Counted from the first letter of the stretch, positions 1 to 6,276 are shown. The stretch: DNA of 7,537 nucleotides from Thermoflexus sp042408365 (GCF_042408365.1 NZ_JBHOQJ010000171.1:1-7537), one strand, 5' to 3'. The notes: generated by a model from the sequence alone, not told the origin. Numbers and translations: made by a program.

Positions 1-16
1 CGCCTTCGGCGGCCCC
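1..16. repeat. Truncated GC-rich palindrome at left window edge
   Basis: The window opens with CGCCTTCGGCGGCCCCC. The piece CGCCTTCGGCG is itself a small stem with a TTC-type loop. The trailing GGCCC looks like the right arm of a larger palindrome whose left arm would lie outside the window. The same CGCCTTCGG string forms the last nine bases of the window (7529-7537), there preceded by a matching left arm. This is best read as half of a dispersed intergenic palindrome. The identity of the missing half is inference. Confidence 0.45.
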
Positions 17-95
17 CAATCCCCAAAGACCTCCAAGGCCCATAAAACCTCAAAAGATATTAGGAAAAGCGCTACTCAGAACAGCCGTCCCTGAT

Positions 96-101
96 TATAA
101 T
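96..101 (+). promoter_or_regulatory. Candidate -10 box (TATAAT) for the regulator operon
   Basis: A perfect TATAAT lies in an AT-rich patch within otherwise GC-rich DNA, about 210 bases before the first likely start codon of the HTH gene. It sits inside the 8-base palindrome ATTATAAT (94-101). No good -35 hexamer is visible 16-18 bases upstream, and the TG at 92-93 is one base too far for a standard extended -10. If it is used, transcription would start near 107-109 and produce a leader of about 200 bases. It is a candidate only. Confidence 0.35.
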
Positions 102-164
102 TTGATCCGTAATGCTTCGGCTACCCACTGTTGCGTGTTCATAGCTGATCATTGGAGACGCCAG

Positions 165-230
165 GCAGTTTCCTGCTCCTCTCCGATGCCGCTTCGCAGG
201 GAGAGCGGAGAGGGGGCTGCCAGGAACTGC
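165..230 (+). other. Structured leader: nested inverted repeats
   Basis: Two nested pairings are visible. The inner arms CCTCTCCG (178-185) and CGGAGAGG (206-213) are perfect complements across a 20-base loop containing GCCGCTTCGC. The outer arms GCAGTTTCCTG (165-175) and CAGGAACTGC (221-230) pair with one bulged A. Together they would fold into one long stem in the 5' leader of the HTH gene. A second copy of the arm sequence CTCTCCG lies at 232-238 and could compete for pairing. No known riboswitch class is recognisable. It could equally be a degenerate copy of an intergenic palindrome that happens to lie here. Confidence 0.45.
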
Positions 231-309
231 ACTCTCCGAAAATTGAGCTGGGGTGGGGCTGCCTCCGATACCCACAGCCCCAAGGGGCTTGATACCCGCT
301 TCGGGAACC

Positions 310-996
310 ATGCTCATGGATGAACAGGAGCTTTTGATTATCCGCCGGAAGATTATTGGGATCGCCCTCCGACAGGCCCGAGAGGAAGCCAGGAAAACGA
401 TCCAGGATTGCGCAGCTCTGTTGGGGATTTCGCCTGCCCGTTATCGGGCCTACGAAGCCGGCCAGCGGGATCTCACGCTTCCCGAACTGGAAGCTCTCGC
501 CTGGTTCTTCCAGCGGCCTATCTCCGCGTTCCTCGAGCCCGATCGTTATGCTCCTGCACCCACTGGGGATGGGATGGCCGAGGCGATCCATGAGTTGCTC
601 ACCCTCCGTCACCGGATCATCGGCTTGATCCTGCGTCAGGTCCGAGAGCGGGCCGGAAAAAGCCTCCGGGAGGTCGCGGCATTTCTGGGATGCACCCCCC
701 GGCGGATCCGAGCCTATGAATCTGGGGAGCGCCCCATTCCGCTGGTGGAGCTGGAGCGGTTGTGCGCCTACCTGGGGGTTTCCCTTGCCGAGTTCTATGA
801 CACGGATAGCCCCATCGGGCAGGCCGTTCTCCTGCTGGACCAGATCGAGCGCTTCCGGACCCTTCCTTCAGAGATCCGGTCGTTCGTGACCGCTCCGGTC
901 CATCTGCCTTACCTACGTCTGGCGATGCGCCTGGCGGAGCTGCCGGCGGATCGGCTTCGGCATATCGCGGAGGATTTGCTGGAGATCACCCTGTGA
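310..996 (+). CDS. Tandem double-HTH (XRE/Cro-like) transcriptional regulator
   Basis: This 228-residue protein is predicted to be a cytoplasmic DNA-binding regulator. It contains two copies of an XRE-type helix-turn-helix unit at about residues 8-78 and 96-166, 88 residues apart. The copies are clearly homologous: LLIIRRKIIGIALRQ against LLTLRHRIIGLILRQ, then AALLGISPARYRAYEAGQR against AAFLGCTPRRIRAYESGER, each ending in a short acidic segment after PISAFLEPD or SLAEFYDTD. A roughly 60-residue helical C-terminus (about 168-228) resembles no domain I recognise. The start is uncertain. ATG at 310 is used here, ATG at 316 has a better-spaced GGGAA (303-307), and an in-frame GTG at 253 would add 19 unconserved-looking residues. 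The next gene starts within its stop codon, so the two are probably co-translated. Family known, targets unknown. Confidence 0.85.
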   Translation: MLMDEQELLIIRRKIIGIALRQAREEARKTIQDCAALLGISPARYRAYEAGQRDLTLPELEALAWFFQRPISAFLEPDRYAPAPTGDGMAEAIHELLTLRHRIIGLILRQVRERAGKSLREVAAFLGCTPRRIRAYESGERPIPLVELERLCAYLGVSLAEFYDTDSPIGQAVLLLDQIERFRTLPSEIRSFVTAPVHLPYLRLAMRLAELPADRLRHIAEDLLEITL

Positions 997-1253
997 TGTG
1001 GACCACGCCAGCGCTGATCCTCTTCTTGGGTGTGGGGACCGGGTTGCTCCGCCATGTCCTGGGCGGCGGGGGGATCAAACGCCTGGCTCTGGACCTCCTG
1101 TTGGGCTGTGTGGGGTTTGCCATCGGACATGGGCTCGGTCAGCTCCTCGCCCCAGGGTTCGGCCGAATTGGGACCACCGCGGTGATCCCTGGGCTGTTGG
1201 GGGCTGGCCTCCTCCTGGGAATCTTTTCGCTTCCTATTTCCCCCCATCGTTGA
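996..1253 (+). CDS. Small multi-pass membrane protein coupled to the HTH regulator
   Basis: This is an 85-residue very hydrophobic protein of unknown function. Three membrane segments are likely, at about residues 4-22, 32-53 and 60-80. They are separated by a short basic GGGGIKRLALD stretch and by PGFGRIG. The Gly-rich helices (GFAIGHGLGQLL, GLLGAGLLLGI) would suit tight packing or oligomerisation. No signal peptidase site or enzyme motif is seen. The ATG overlaps the TGA of the regulator by one base (TGATG), and GGAG at 981-984 can serve as its ribosome binding site. GTG at 993 is an alternative start adding one residue. This tight coupling suggests a shared role with the regulator, for example as a membrane partner or regulated output, but that is inference. 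It superficially recalls small Gly-rich membrane proteins such as the YeaQ/GlsB type without a convincing match. Confidence 0.7.
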   Translation: MWTTPALILFLGVGTGLLRHVLGGGGIKRLALDLLLGCVGFAIGHGLGQLLAPGFGRIGTTAVIPGLLGAGLLLGIFSLPISPHR

Positions 1254-1430
1254 TTCCCTCGCACGCGCCTCCCTATCCCTTTCCCTTCAAGCGTTCCCTA
1301 TGACCCCGTTCCTGATATCTCATTCGCAACCCCCAAGCTCCCCCTGCGGGGATTCCCGGATGGGAAGGCTGCCGGCTGCTTTCAAGGAGTTGGAGCTCAG
1401 GCTTCGCGCAAGGGGAATGGCCCAACCCCA
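1254..1430. other. Intergenic stretch without recognised gene
   Basis: I see no credible gene here. Open frames across it are low-complexity, Ser/Pro/Arg-rich, and run straight through the palindrome and MITE downstream. The only small structure is TTCCCGGATGGGAA (about 1352-1365), a 5-bp stem with a 4-base loop. No U-run-type terminator follows the small membrane protein gene directly. Confidence 0.5.
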
Positions 1431-1481
1431 TTTTTCCGTGGGGTGCGGGATGTCTTCGGGGGCCCGCACCCCACGGAAAAA
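1431..1481. repeat. Perfect 19-bp inverted repeat (intergenic palindrome)
   Basis: The left arm TTTTTCCGTGGGGTGCGGG (1431-1449) and right arm CCCGCACCCCACGGAAAAA (1463-1481) are perfect complements around a 13-base loop containing CTTCGGGG. The T-run comes first and the A-run last, so on either strand no U-run follows the stem. This is the reverse of a standard intrinsic terminator and argues for a dispersed palindromic repeat, although the hairpin could still slow polymerase or protect an mRNA end. Thirteen bases of the arm (CGTGGGGTGCGGG) recur at 7515-7527. The A-run of the right arm forms part of the left target duplication of the adjoining MITE. Confidence 0.8.
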
Positions 1482-1483
1482 AC

Positions 1484-1581
1484 GTAATTATTCAGCCTGG
1501 TCCGATTCGGTTCGGAGCTCCCGAGAGAAGGCGGAAGGGCCCCCCCATCTTGGCATCGCGTGAGAACGGCTGAATAGTTAC
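1484..1581. mobile_element. 98-bp MITE-like element, IS66-type ends
   Basis: The terminal inverted repeats GTAATTATTCAGCC (1484-1497) and GGCTGAATAGTTAC (1568-1581) match at 13 of 14 positions. They are flanked by near-identical 8-base direct repeats: GAAAAAAC (1476-1483) and GAGAAAAC (1582-1589), 7 of 8 the same. The IS66 family is known for ends beginning GTAA and for 8-bp target duplications, so a non-autonomous derivative of an IS66-like element is the best reading. The roughly 70-base interior is GC-rich and codes for nothing. The element lies immediately next to the palindrome at 1431-1481, so it apparently inserted in that palindrome's A-rich edge. No transposase is in the window. The family assignment is inference from the ends and duplication length. 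Confidence 0.6.
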
Positions 1582-1619
1582 GAGAAAACGACCATTGCCG
1601 AACGGAGCGACCACCCGTT

Positions 1620-1633
1620 GGGACAGATGTCCC
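1620..1633. promoter_or_regulatory. Dyad GGGACA-GA-TGTCCC upstream of DoxX-like gene
   Basis: This is a perfect 6+6 base dyad with a 2-base spacer, lying about 88 bases before the DoxX-like start codon. Its size and symmetry suit a dimeric regulator or the DNA site of a paired HTH protein. No other copy was noticed in the window. There is no clear promoter around it. TACAGT at 1680-1685 is a possible weak -10 downstream but has no matching -35. A functional role is unproven. Confidence 0.3.
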
Positions 1634-1708
1634 GGGAAAAGGGGGACGCGGGCCTCTGCCGAGTCGCGCACCTTCCGATTACAGTAAGAAGCGGAAAAAC
1701 CCTTTACC

Positions 1709-1714
1709 GGGAGG
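1709..1714 (+). promoter_or_regulatory. Ribosome binding site GGGAGG of DoxX-like gene
   Basis: GGGAGG lies six bases before the ATG at 1721. It fixes this start with good confidence. Confidence 0.7.
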
Positions 1715-1720
1715 CCTGCG

Positions 1721-2236
1721 ATGGATCGCCTGGCACGCATTTGGTTGCTGCTCATCCAGATCGTTCTCGGTTACGAGTGGCTGCGCGGCGGCCTGGAGAA
1801 GCTCGAAACCGGCGGCGGGTTCGTGAAGGGATTGCCCCAGACCCTGGCCCGCTTCGCTGAGAAGAATCCTTATCCTTGGATGAAGGCTTTCCTCACCGGC
1901 CCAGCCACGGCCAACGCTACCCTGTTTGGGAACCTGGTTCAGTGGGGAGAGACCCTGGCCGGCCTGGGGCTGATCGCTGGCGCCCTCTACCTGCTGTTCC
2001 TGGCTCACCGCATGAACGGGACGTTGCGGCGGGTGGCCGGGATCCTGGTGGCCATCGCCCTGCTGGGCGGGATGACCATGAACGCCTTCTTCGGCCTGGC
2101 AGCTGGGCACCTGAGCCCCTCCACGTCGGGGATTAACCTGGTGATGTTCTTCTCCCAGCTCATGCTGCTGGGCTTCTGGATCGGTGTGATCTTCCAGCCG
2201 GTGGAGGAGCTCATCCTGCGGCGACGGCCGGCGTAA
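1721..2236 (+). CDS. DoxX-like integral membrane protein
   Basis: This 171-residue protein has four likely membrane helices, at about residues 7-24, 70-96, 102-128 and 138-160. It resembles the DoxX/DoxD (thiosulfate:quinone oxidoreductase small subunit-like) and MauE-type superfamily. Helix 1 ends with GYEWLRGGLEKL, the usual Trp-x-x-Gly-Gly-x-x-Lys-Leu type signature. Helix 2 carries GETLAGLGLIAG with its conserved acidic residue. Helix 4 has GINLVMFFSQLMLLG. The segment between helices 1 and 2 (about 25-69) is long and is probably exposed. The length fits the family. Roles in the family range from quinone-linked sulfur oxidation to redox stress, and none can be assigned here because no partner gene is adjacent. 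It stands alone, convergent with the glycan operon and separated from it by a hairpin terminator. The start is supported by a good GGGAGG site. Confidence 0.75.
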   Translation: MDRLARIWLLLIQIVLGYEWLRGGLEKLETGGGFVKGLPQTLARFAEKNPYPWMKAFLTGPATANATLFGNLVQWGETLAGLGLIAGALYLLFLAHRMNGTLRRVAGILVAIALLGGMTMNAFFGLAAGHLSPSTSGINLVMFFSQLMLLGFWIGVIFQPVEELILRRRPA

Positions 2237-2245
2237 GGGGCAAAA

Positions 2246-2276
2246 GGGGGGCAAGGGCTCGGAGCCCTTGCCCCCC
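2246..2276 (-). terminator. Terminator hairpin between convergent genes
   Basis: The arms GGGGGGCAAGGGCT (2246-2259) and AGCCCTTGCCCCCC (2263-2276) form a perfect 14-bp stem with a 3-base CGG loop. Read on the minus strand, the stem is followed by TTTT (complement of 2242-2245), giving a short U-run. It starts 24 bases after the stop of the GT-C gene, so it mainly ends the minus-strand operon. On the plus strand it lies 10 bases after the DoxX-like stop but lacks a U-run, so termination in that direction would be weaker. Confidence 0.8.
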
Positions 2277-2299
2277 TGGATGCTGCTCGGTACCTGCCT

Positions 2300-4282
2300 T
2301 CAGAAAGGCCCCGGCGGGGCGTGAAAAACGAGGATCCCCAATCCCTCGCAATGGGTGCGGGGCCGGAGAACCCACCAACCTTGAGGATAGGCCGCTTGCA
2401 GAAGGGCCAAGGAGGCCCGATCCTCTGGATGCACCAGGTACAACTTGGGGCCCGGCAGACGCTGATGGGCCTCCACCGCTTGCGGGAGATCTTCATGCCA
2501 GATGGTATGGGGCCAGTCCAGATCCCCGAGCCACATCCCGATCAGCCGTGAATCGAACCAGTAGGGATAGGCGACGTAAAAGGCGTTCGCCTCCGGCCCG
2601 CCCCCGGCATAAAACCCCTGCAGGATCTCCGCCGCATCCGAGGCGTTTAAGGCAATTTGACAATAGATCTGCGCGTATTCCCGGAAGATGCGGTCCGCGT
2701 TGAGGCGGATCAACGCGACGGCCAGCAGCGCCGCCATCCCCAGCCCGATCCACCGTCGGCCGTCCCCTCCGATCCTGCTCCACCTCGCGGTCCACAGGGC
2801 GGGGACCAGCGCGGCGAAGACGAGGACCGCCGGCAAGGCCCCTGCCGCGCGCACGGCGCTGGGGTTCTCCCGCGGGAAGGTCAGGTTGTAGGCGGAGGGC
2901 AAGAGCATAACGAACCCCGCCATCAGCCCGGCGAGCGGAACCGGATCCCGATGGTGGAGCATCCAGAGCCACGCGGCCACTCCACCCAAGAGGAGAAGCG
3001 CCCCTAGCACCGGGTCGAGCATCGGCCGCAAGGGGATGGTCGCCACATAGACCTCATCCCCGGTCCAATGGAACATCAACAACGCCCGGCGGATGTTGTC
3101 CGTCAGGATGAACAGGGGGTTTCCCTCGATCGGCTTCTCCCACGTTGAGACCCGGGTCATCAGTCGATAGAAGAAGACCTCCGGGAAATCCACGATGAAG
3201 CGCAACATCGGGGTCAGCACCGGAAGGGCCGTCAGCATGCCGATCAGGAAATCCCCCGCCCGCCGCCACCCTTCCGGAGTCCGCCACCCCCGCTGGGCCA
3301 GCCATACGACTAGGAAGGCGGCCGGGAGGGCCGCCAGCATCCCCCGGAAGGGGGAGTAGCCATACAACCCGACCCCCAGAAAAAAGCCCATCCACAGGAA
3401 ATCCACCCGCCGCCCGGTCCGCAACCCGCGCACCAAAAAGGCCAGCGACCAGGCCGCAAACGTCGGTAGGAAGGGATAGCGCAGCCCCGCCCGGGAGGGG
3501 ATCACCGCCCAGGAAGCGACCGCGCTGAGAAGCATCGCCCAGATCCCTCCATGGCGTCCCCAGAGGGCTGTCCCAAGGAAATACATGGCGGGCAGGAGCA
3601 ACAGGCCGATAAAAGCGGTGCCTACCTGGAGGGTGAACTTGTGCAGGGGCATGCCGAGGAGCCGGACGGTGGCCGCCGCCAGGTAGAACTGGAAGGCCTC
3701 GCGGCCGGTGTTGCGGGGGAAGAAGATCCGGTACTCGCCGTTGAGGACATCCCGGACATCCAGCAGTTTCTCCGCATGGTCGCTGTTCACGTCCAGGGGG
3801 AGGTTCCAGAGGTCCCAGTAGCGGAAACCGATCCCCAGACCCAAGAGGAGCAGGAGCAGCCAATGGTGCCCGCGCACGAGAAAGCCATCTCGGGGGACCC
3901 GCGGGAGCGGCCCGTTCCACCAGGCCACGAACCAAGCGATCACGCTCAGCGCCCAGGCGATCACCCCTAGCAGGCGAAACCGATTGCCCCCGCTGTCCAG
4001 GAAAGCCAACAGCATCAACCCCACACTCAACCCGAGCCACGGCCAGCGCACCGTGGGGAGATCTGGGACAGCTTCCCGAAGGGGATGTTCCACCACCAGC
4101 CAAGCGGGGGTTCGCGCGAGGGCCCAGACCAGAAGGAGCGCAGCCCAGGCATAGAGGGCCAGCCCCCAGGGATCCGGGGCCTCCCGAGGGCTGTGATCCA
4201 GGCGAAGCTGAGCGAGGACGGCGAGGAAACCCGCGCTCCCGATCATCAGGGCGCTCCCCGCCTGGGTTCGCGCTCCCTTCAT
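2300..4282 (-). CDS. GT-C membrane glycosyltransferase (GT39/PMT-like)
   Basis: This 660-residue polytopic protein probably transfers a sugar from a polyprenyl-phosphate donor on the outer face of the membrane. About 12-14 hydrophobic segments run from residue 10 to about 527 (for example 38-56, 81-97, 102-122, 218-238, 243-262, 343-362, 422-440, 479-497 and 510-526), followed by a roughly 130-residue soluble tail. The first large loop carries the catalytic-type region DVNSDHAEKLLDVRDVL (164-180), then IFFPRNTGREAFQFY (186-200), which fits GT39/PMT-like enzymes. Related proteins usually have Asp-Glu in the acidic pair; here it is Asp168-His169, with Glu171 two residues on. RENPSAVRAAGALP (471-484) is another family-like stretch. 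The ATG overlaps the methyltransferase stop by four bases (ATGA). It is the last gene of the operon. Acceptor and donor are unknown. Confidence 0.85.
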   Translation of the reverse strand: MKGARTQAGSALMIGSAGFLAVLAQLRLDHSPREAPDPWGLALYAWAALLLVWALARTPAWLVVEHPLREAVPDLPTVRWPWLGLSVGLMLLAFLDSGGNRFRLLGVIAWALSVIAWFVAWWNGPLPRVPRDGFLVRGHHWLLLLLLGLGIGFRYWDLWNLPLDVNSDHAEKLLDVRDVLNGEYRIFFPRNTGREAFQFYLAAATVRLLGMPLHKFTLQVGTAFIGLLLLPAMYFLGTALWGRHGGIWAMLLSAVASWAVIPSRAGLRYPFLPTFAAWSLAFLVRGLRTGRRVDFLWMGFFLGVGLYGYSPFRGMLAALPAAFLVVWLAQRGWRTPEGWRRAGDFLIGMLTALPVLTPMLRFIVDFPEVFFYRLMTRVSTWEKPIEGNPLFILTDNIRRALLMFHWTGDEVYVATIPLRPMLDPVLGALLLLGGVAAWLWMLHHRDPVPLAGLMAGFVMLLPSAYNLTFPRENPSAVRAAGALPAVLVFAALVPALWTARWSRIGGDGRRWIGLGMAALLAVALIRLNADRIFREYAQIYCQIALNASDAAEILQGFYAGGGPEANAFYVAYPYWFDSRLIGMWLGDLDWPHTIWHEDLPQAVEAHQRLPGPKLYLVHPEDRASLALLQAAYPQGWWVLRPRTHCEGLGILVFHAPPGPF

Positions 4283-5073
4283 TCAGCCCCCTCCCGCCGC
4301 GCGATCATAAAGAAATATGCGCCCTCCGAGCCAGGAGGTTCCGCATAAAAGGGTCGCAGGACCCGCTCCACGGGCCACAGGCTCCACCGCCAAGGGGCCA
4401 GGATCCAACGTCCGAAGAGCCTTTTATATATCAACGAAGGAAGACCATAAGGATGGCCCCATTCCAGAAGGGCCGTGGCGCTGCGGGAGAAATAAAACCA
4501 CCAACGGAGCGGGCGCAGGCCCGCCCGCCCCAGCCGGGATGCCCAAACCTCGGGGGCGTCGCAATGGTAATGGCGCGAGATCCGGTTAAAGAGCCGCCCG
4601 TAGGCCTCCGCAGCCCGGCCCAGCCCCAGCCGACGCAGGAGCCGGTAAACGGAGAGGAACTCCACGAAGCGATGGCTCGGCGAACAGAACAGGAAATATC
4701 CTCCGGGACGGAGGACACGAGCCACCTCCTGAAGAACAGCCTCTACATCCGGGATATGCTCCAAAACCGAGTTGCTGATCACGGTCCGGAAGAAGCCGGC
4801 GGGAAAGGGCATGCGGGCGCCATCCGCCTGAACCACCCATCGATACGCCCGCCGGGCAGCGGCTTCCCTCAACGCCCGCCGTTCGGGATCCAGCCCCACC
4901 ATCACCTTCCCCGGGAAGGCGATGGTCGCAAAATGGCCATCCCCGCAACCCAAGTCCAGAACCGGCTCCGGCATCTCCAGGCCCTGATAGAACCGGGCTT
5001 CAACCCCCCGCAGCAGCGCCCGGAAGGCAGGGACCTCTTTGAGGTGGAGCCAGAGGGGATCCGGCGCCTTCAT
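4279..5073 (-). CDS. Class I SAM-dependent methyltransferase
   Basis: This 264-residue soluble protein has a Methyltransf_11-type Rossmann core. Motif I is VLDLGCGDG (38-46), the acidic SAM-ribose contact is in GLDPE (60-64), the adenine-contacting loop is ADGARMPF (83-90), and SNSVLEHIPD (100-109) and LRPGG (121-125) complete the core. The C-terminal half (about 135-264) is rich in Trp, Arg and Phe and is typical of substrate-specific caps. The substrate is unknown. The setting between two glycosyltransferases suggests O-methylation of a sugar, or modification of a lipid-linked intermediate. The start is set by the ATGA overlap with the GT4 stop; an upstream in-frame ATG at 5157 would lie inside the GT4 gene and adds unrelated residues. 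Its own stop overlaps the next ATG in the same way. Confidence 0.87.
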   Translation of the reverse strand: MKAPDPLWLHLKEVPAFRALLRGVEARFYQGLEMPEPVLDLGCGDGHFATIAFPGKVMVGLDPERRALREAAARRAYRWVVQADGARMPFPAGFFRTVISNSVLEHIPDVEAVLQEVARVLRPGGYFLFCSPSHRFVEFLSVYRLLRRLGLGRAAEAYGRLFNRISRHYHCDAPEVWASRLGRAGLRPLRWWFYFSRSATALLEWGHPYGLPSLIYKRLFGRWILAPWRWSLWPVERVLRPFYAEPPGSEGAYFFMIARREGAE

Positions 5074-6227
5074 CGCTGATAGGCCTCGATCAGCTCCTGA
5101 AAGAGGGCTTCGTAGGCTGCAGCCGTCTTCTCGATATGATAATGCTGCTCTACCCACTCCCGAGGTCGGCAGAAGGCCGGGCGGTTCGCCAGCACTTGGA
5201 GGATCGCTTGGGCCAGGGCCTCGCTGTCCCGCGGGGGCACCGTCAACCCCATCCCGGTGGTCCGGGTCGGCACCCGGACCCCCGGGAGGTCGCTGGCCAC
5301 CACGGGGGTTCCGCAGAGCATCGCCTCGACCTGAACCAGGCCGAAGGACTCAGTGGCATTGAGACTGGGGAGCACCACCACGTCGCAGCTGGCGAAGAAG
5401 GCCGCCATCTCCTCCGGCTCCAGCACCCCCACGAAGGTCCAATGATCCCGATAGCGCTCGAAGAGGGGGGCCAACCGTCGGGCGTAAGCCTCCTCCCCCA
5501 GAACATTCTGGTAGGGTCCGGCGAAGAGGACCCGGGCGTTGGGGTGAACGGCGAGGATGTGGGGGAGCGCTCCGAGAAGATATTCCACCCCCTTCTCCGC
5601 CGCCAGCCGAGCCGCCATCCCGATGACCACCTGGCCCTCCAGCCCCCAACGAGTCCGGAAGGCAGCCACCGCCTCCGGCCGGGGAACCGGGATCTCCACG
5701 GGCGGGGGGATCACCCGCACCTTGTGCATGTAACGGGAAAGATAAGGGGAATGCCGGGCGTAGTCCTCGGTGTAACTCACGATGACATCGGCCAGGCGGG
5801 CGGCCAGATGGTCCATCCAATGAACGACCACGTTGGCCAAGCGGTTGATCAGACCCGGGGGAAGGGTGACGTCGCAGTGGTAAGTCAGGACGACCGGCTT
5901 GTGGAACAAACGTCCCCGCAGGGCGATACCGGCGGCATCGAACTGGGGCAGGTGAAGCCAGAGAACATCCGCCCAGCGGGCCAGCCGGGTGGCCCATAGC
6001 CCGATGGTGGGCATGATCACCCCCTTGCTGACCCGGAACCACACGGGCACCCGGCGGATCCGCACCCCATCCCGCGCTTCCTCCAGAGGAAGGCGCCGAT
6101 CGTATTGGGAGGTCAGGATCCAAACCTCATGCCCCCTGGCCGCCAAAGCTCGGGCGGCCCGTTCCACGTAGATGGTCAGGCCGCTGATGTGCGGACGATA
6201 ATAAGTGAGCGCTGTTAGGATCCTCAT
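5070..6227 (-). CDS. GT4-family glycosyltransferase (GT-B fold)
   Basis: This 385-residue cytoplasmic or membrane-associated enzyme transfers a sugar from a nucleotide donor with expected retention of configuration. The N-terminal acceptor domain starts MRILTALTYYRPHISGLTIYVE, the usual Gly-rich loop region, and includes TYHCDVTLPPG (115-125). The C-terminal donor domain has GMAARLAAEKG (203-213), with the Arg and Lys that bind donor phosphates, FAGPYQN (235-241), FVGVL (265-269) and the EX7E motif Glu293-Glu301 in ESFGLVQVE. Length is normal for GT4. The start at 6227 is preferred because the frame upstream runs into the 3' end of the epimerase gene and does not look like protein. GGGAG at 6230-6236 serves as ribosome binding site. 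It lies 49 bases after the epimerase and overlaps the methyltransferase start by four bases. Confidence 0.9.
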   Translation of the reverse strand: MRILTALTYYRPHISGLTIYVERAARALAARGHEVWILTSQYDRRLPLEEARDGVRIRRVPVWFRVSKGVIMPTIGLWATRLARWADVLWLHLPQFDAAGIALRGRLFHKPVVLTYHCDVTLPPGLINRLANVVVHWMDHLAARLADVIVSYTEDYARHSPYLSRYMHKVRVIPPPVEIPVPRPEAVAAFRTRWGLEGQVVIGMAARLAAEKGVEYLLGALPHILAVHPNARVLFAGPYQNVLGEEAYARRLAPLFERYRDHWTFVGVLEPEEMAAFFASCDVVVLPSLNATESFGLVQVEAMLCGTPVVASDLPGVRVPTRTTGMGLTVPPRDSEALAQAILQVLANRPAFCRPREWVEQHYHIEKTAAAYEALFQELIEAYQR

Positions 6228-6276
6228 CGATGCTCCCGCTCGAGCGAAGAGACCGGGCTTTTCTTGCCACACCCCC

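Noticed and set aside
139..612. 157-codon minus-strand open frame opposite the HTH gene
   Set aside because: It has no motif and is antisense to the clear double-HTH coding sequence.
1431..1481. Ordinary rho-independent terminator for the regulator operon
   Set aside because: The stem is strong but the T-run precedes it and an A-run follows on both strands, so the U-run needed after the hairpin is missing; it also lies about 180 bases past the last stop codon.
1300..1563. 87-codon open frame in the intergenic region
   Set aside because: It runs through the palindrome and most of the MITE, and its composition is not protein-like.
1492..1755. 87-codon minus-strand open frame covering the MITE and the start of the DoxX-like gene
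   Set aside because: Considered as a transposase remnant, but no IS66-type TnpB or TnpC motif is visible and it overlaps a real gene start.
3054..4103. Long open frame inside the GT-C gene on the same strand, different frame
   Set aside because: It is Gly/Pro/Arg-rich without domain motifs and lies wholly inside a gene with clear membrane and catalytic features. Such shadows are expected in GC-rich DNA.
5136..5999. 287-codon open frame on the plus strand opposite the GT4 gene
   Set aside because: His/Gly/Pro-rich low-complexity protein with no recognisable motif, antisense to a well-supported gene.
5350..6123. 257-codon open frame within the GT4 gene in another minus-strand frame
   Set aside because: Gly/Pro/Arg-rich composition, no motif and no ribosome binding site; a GC-driven shadow.
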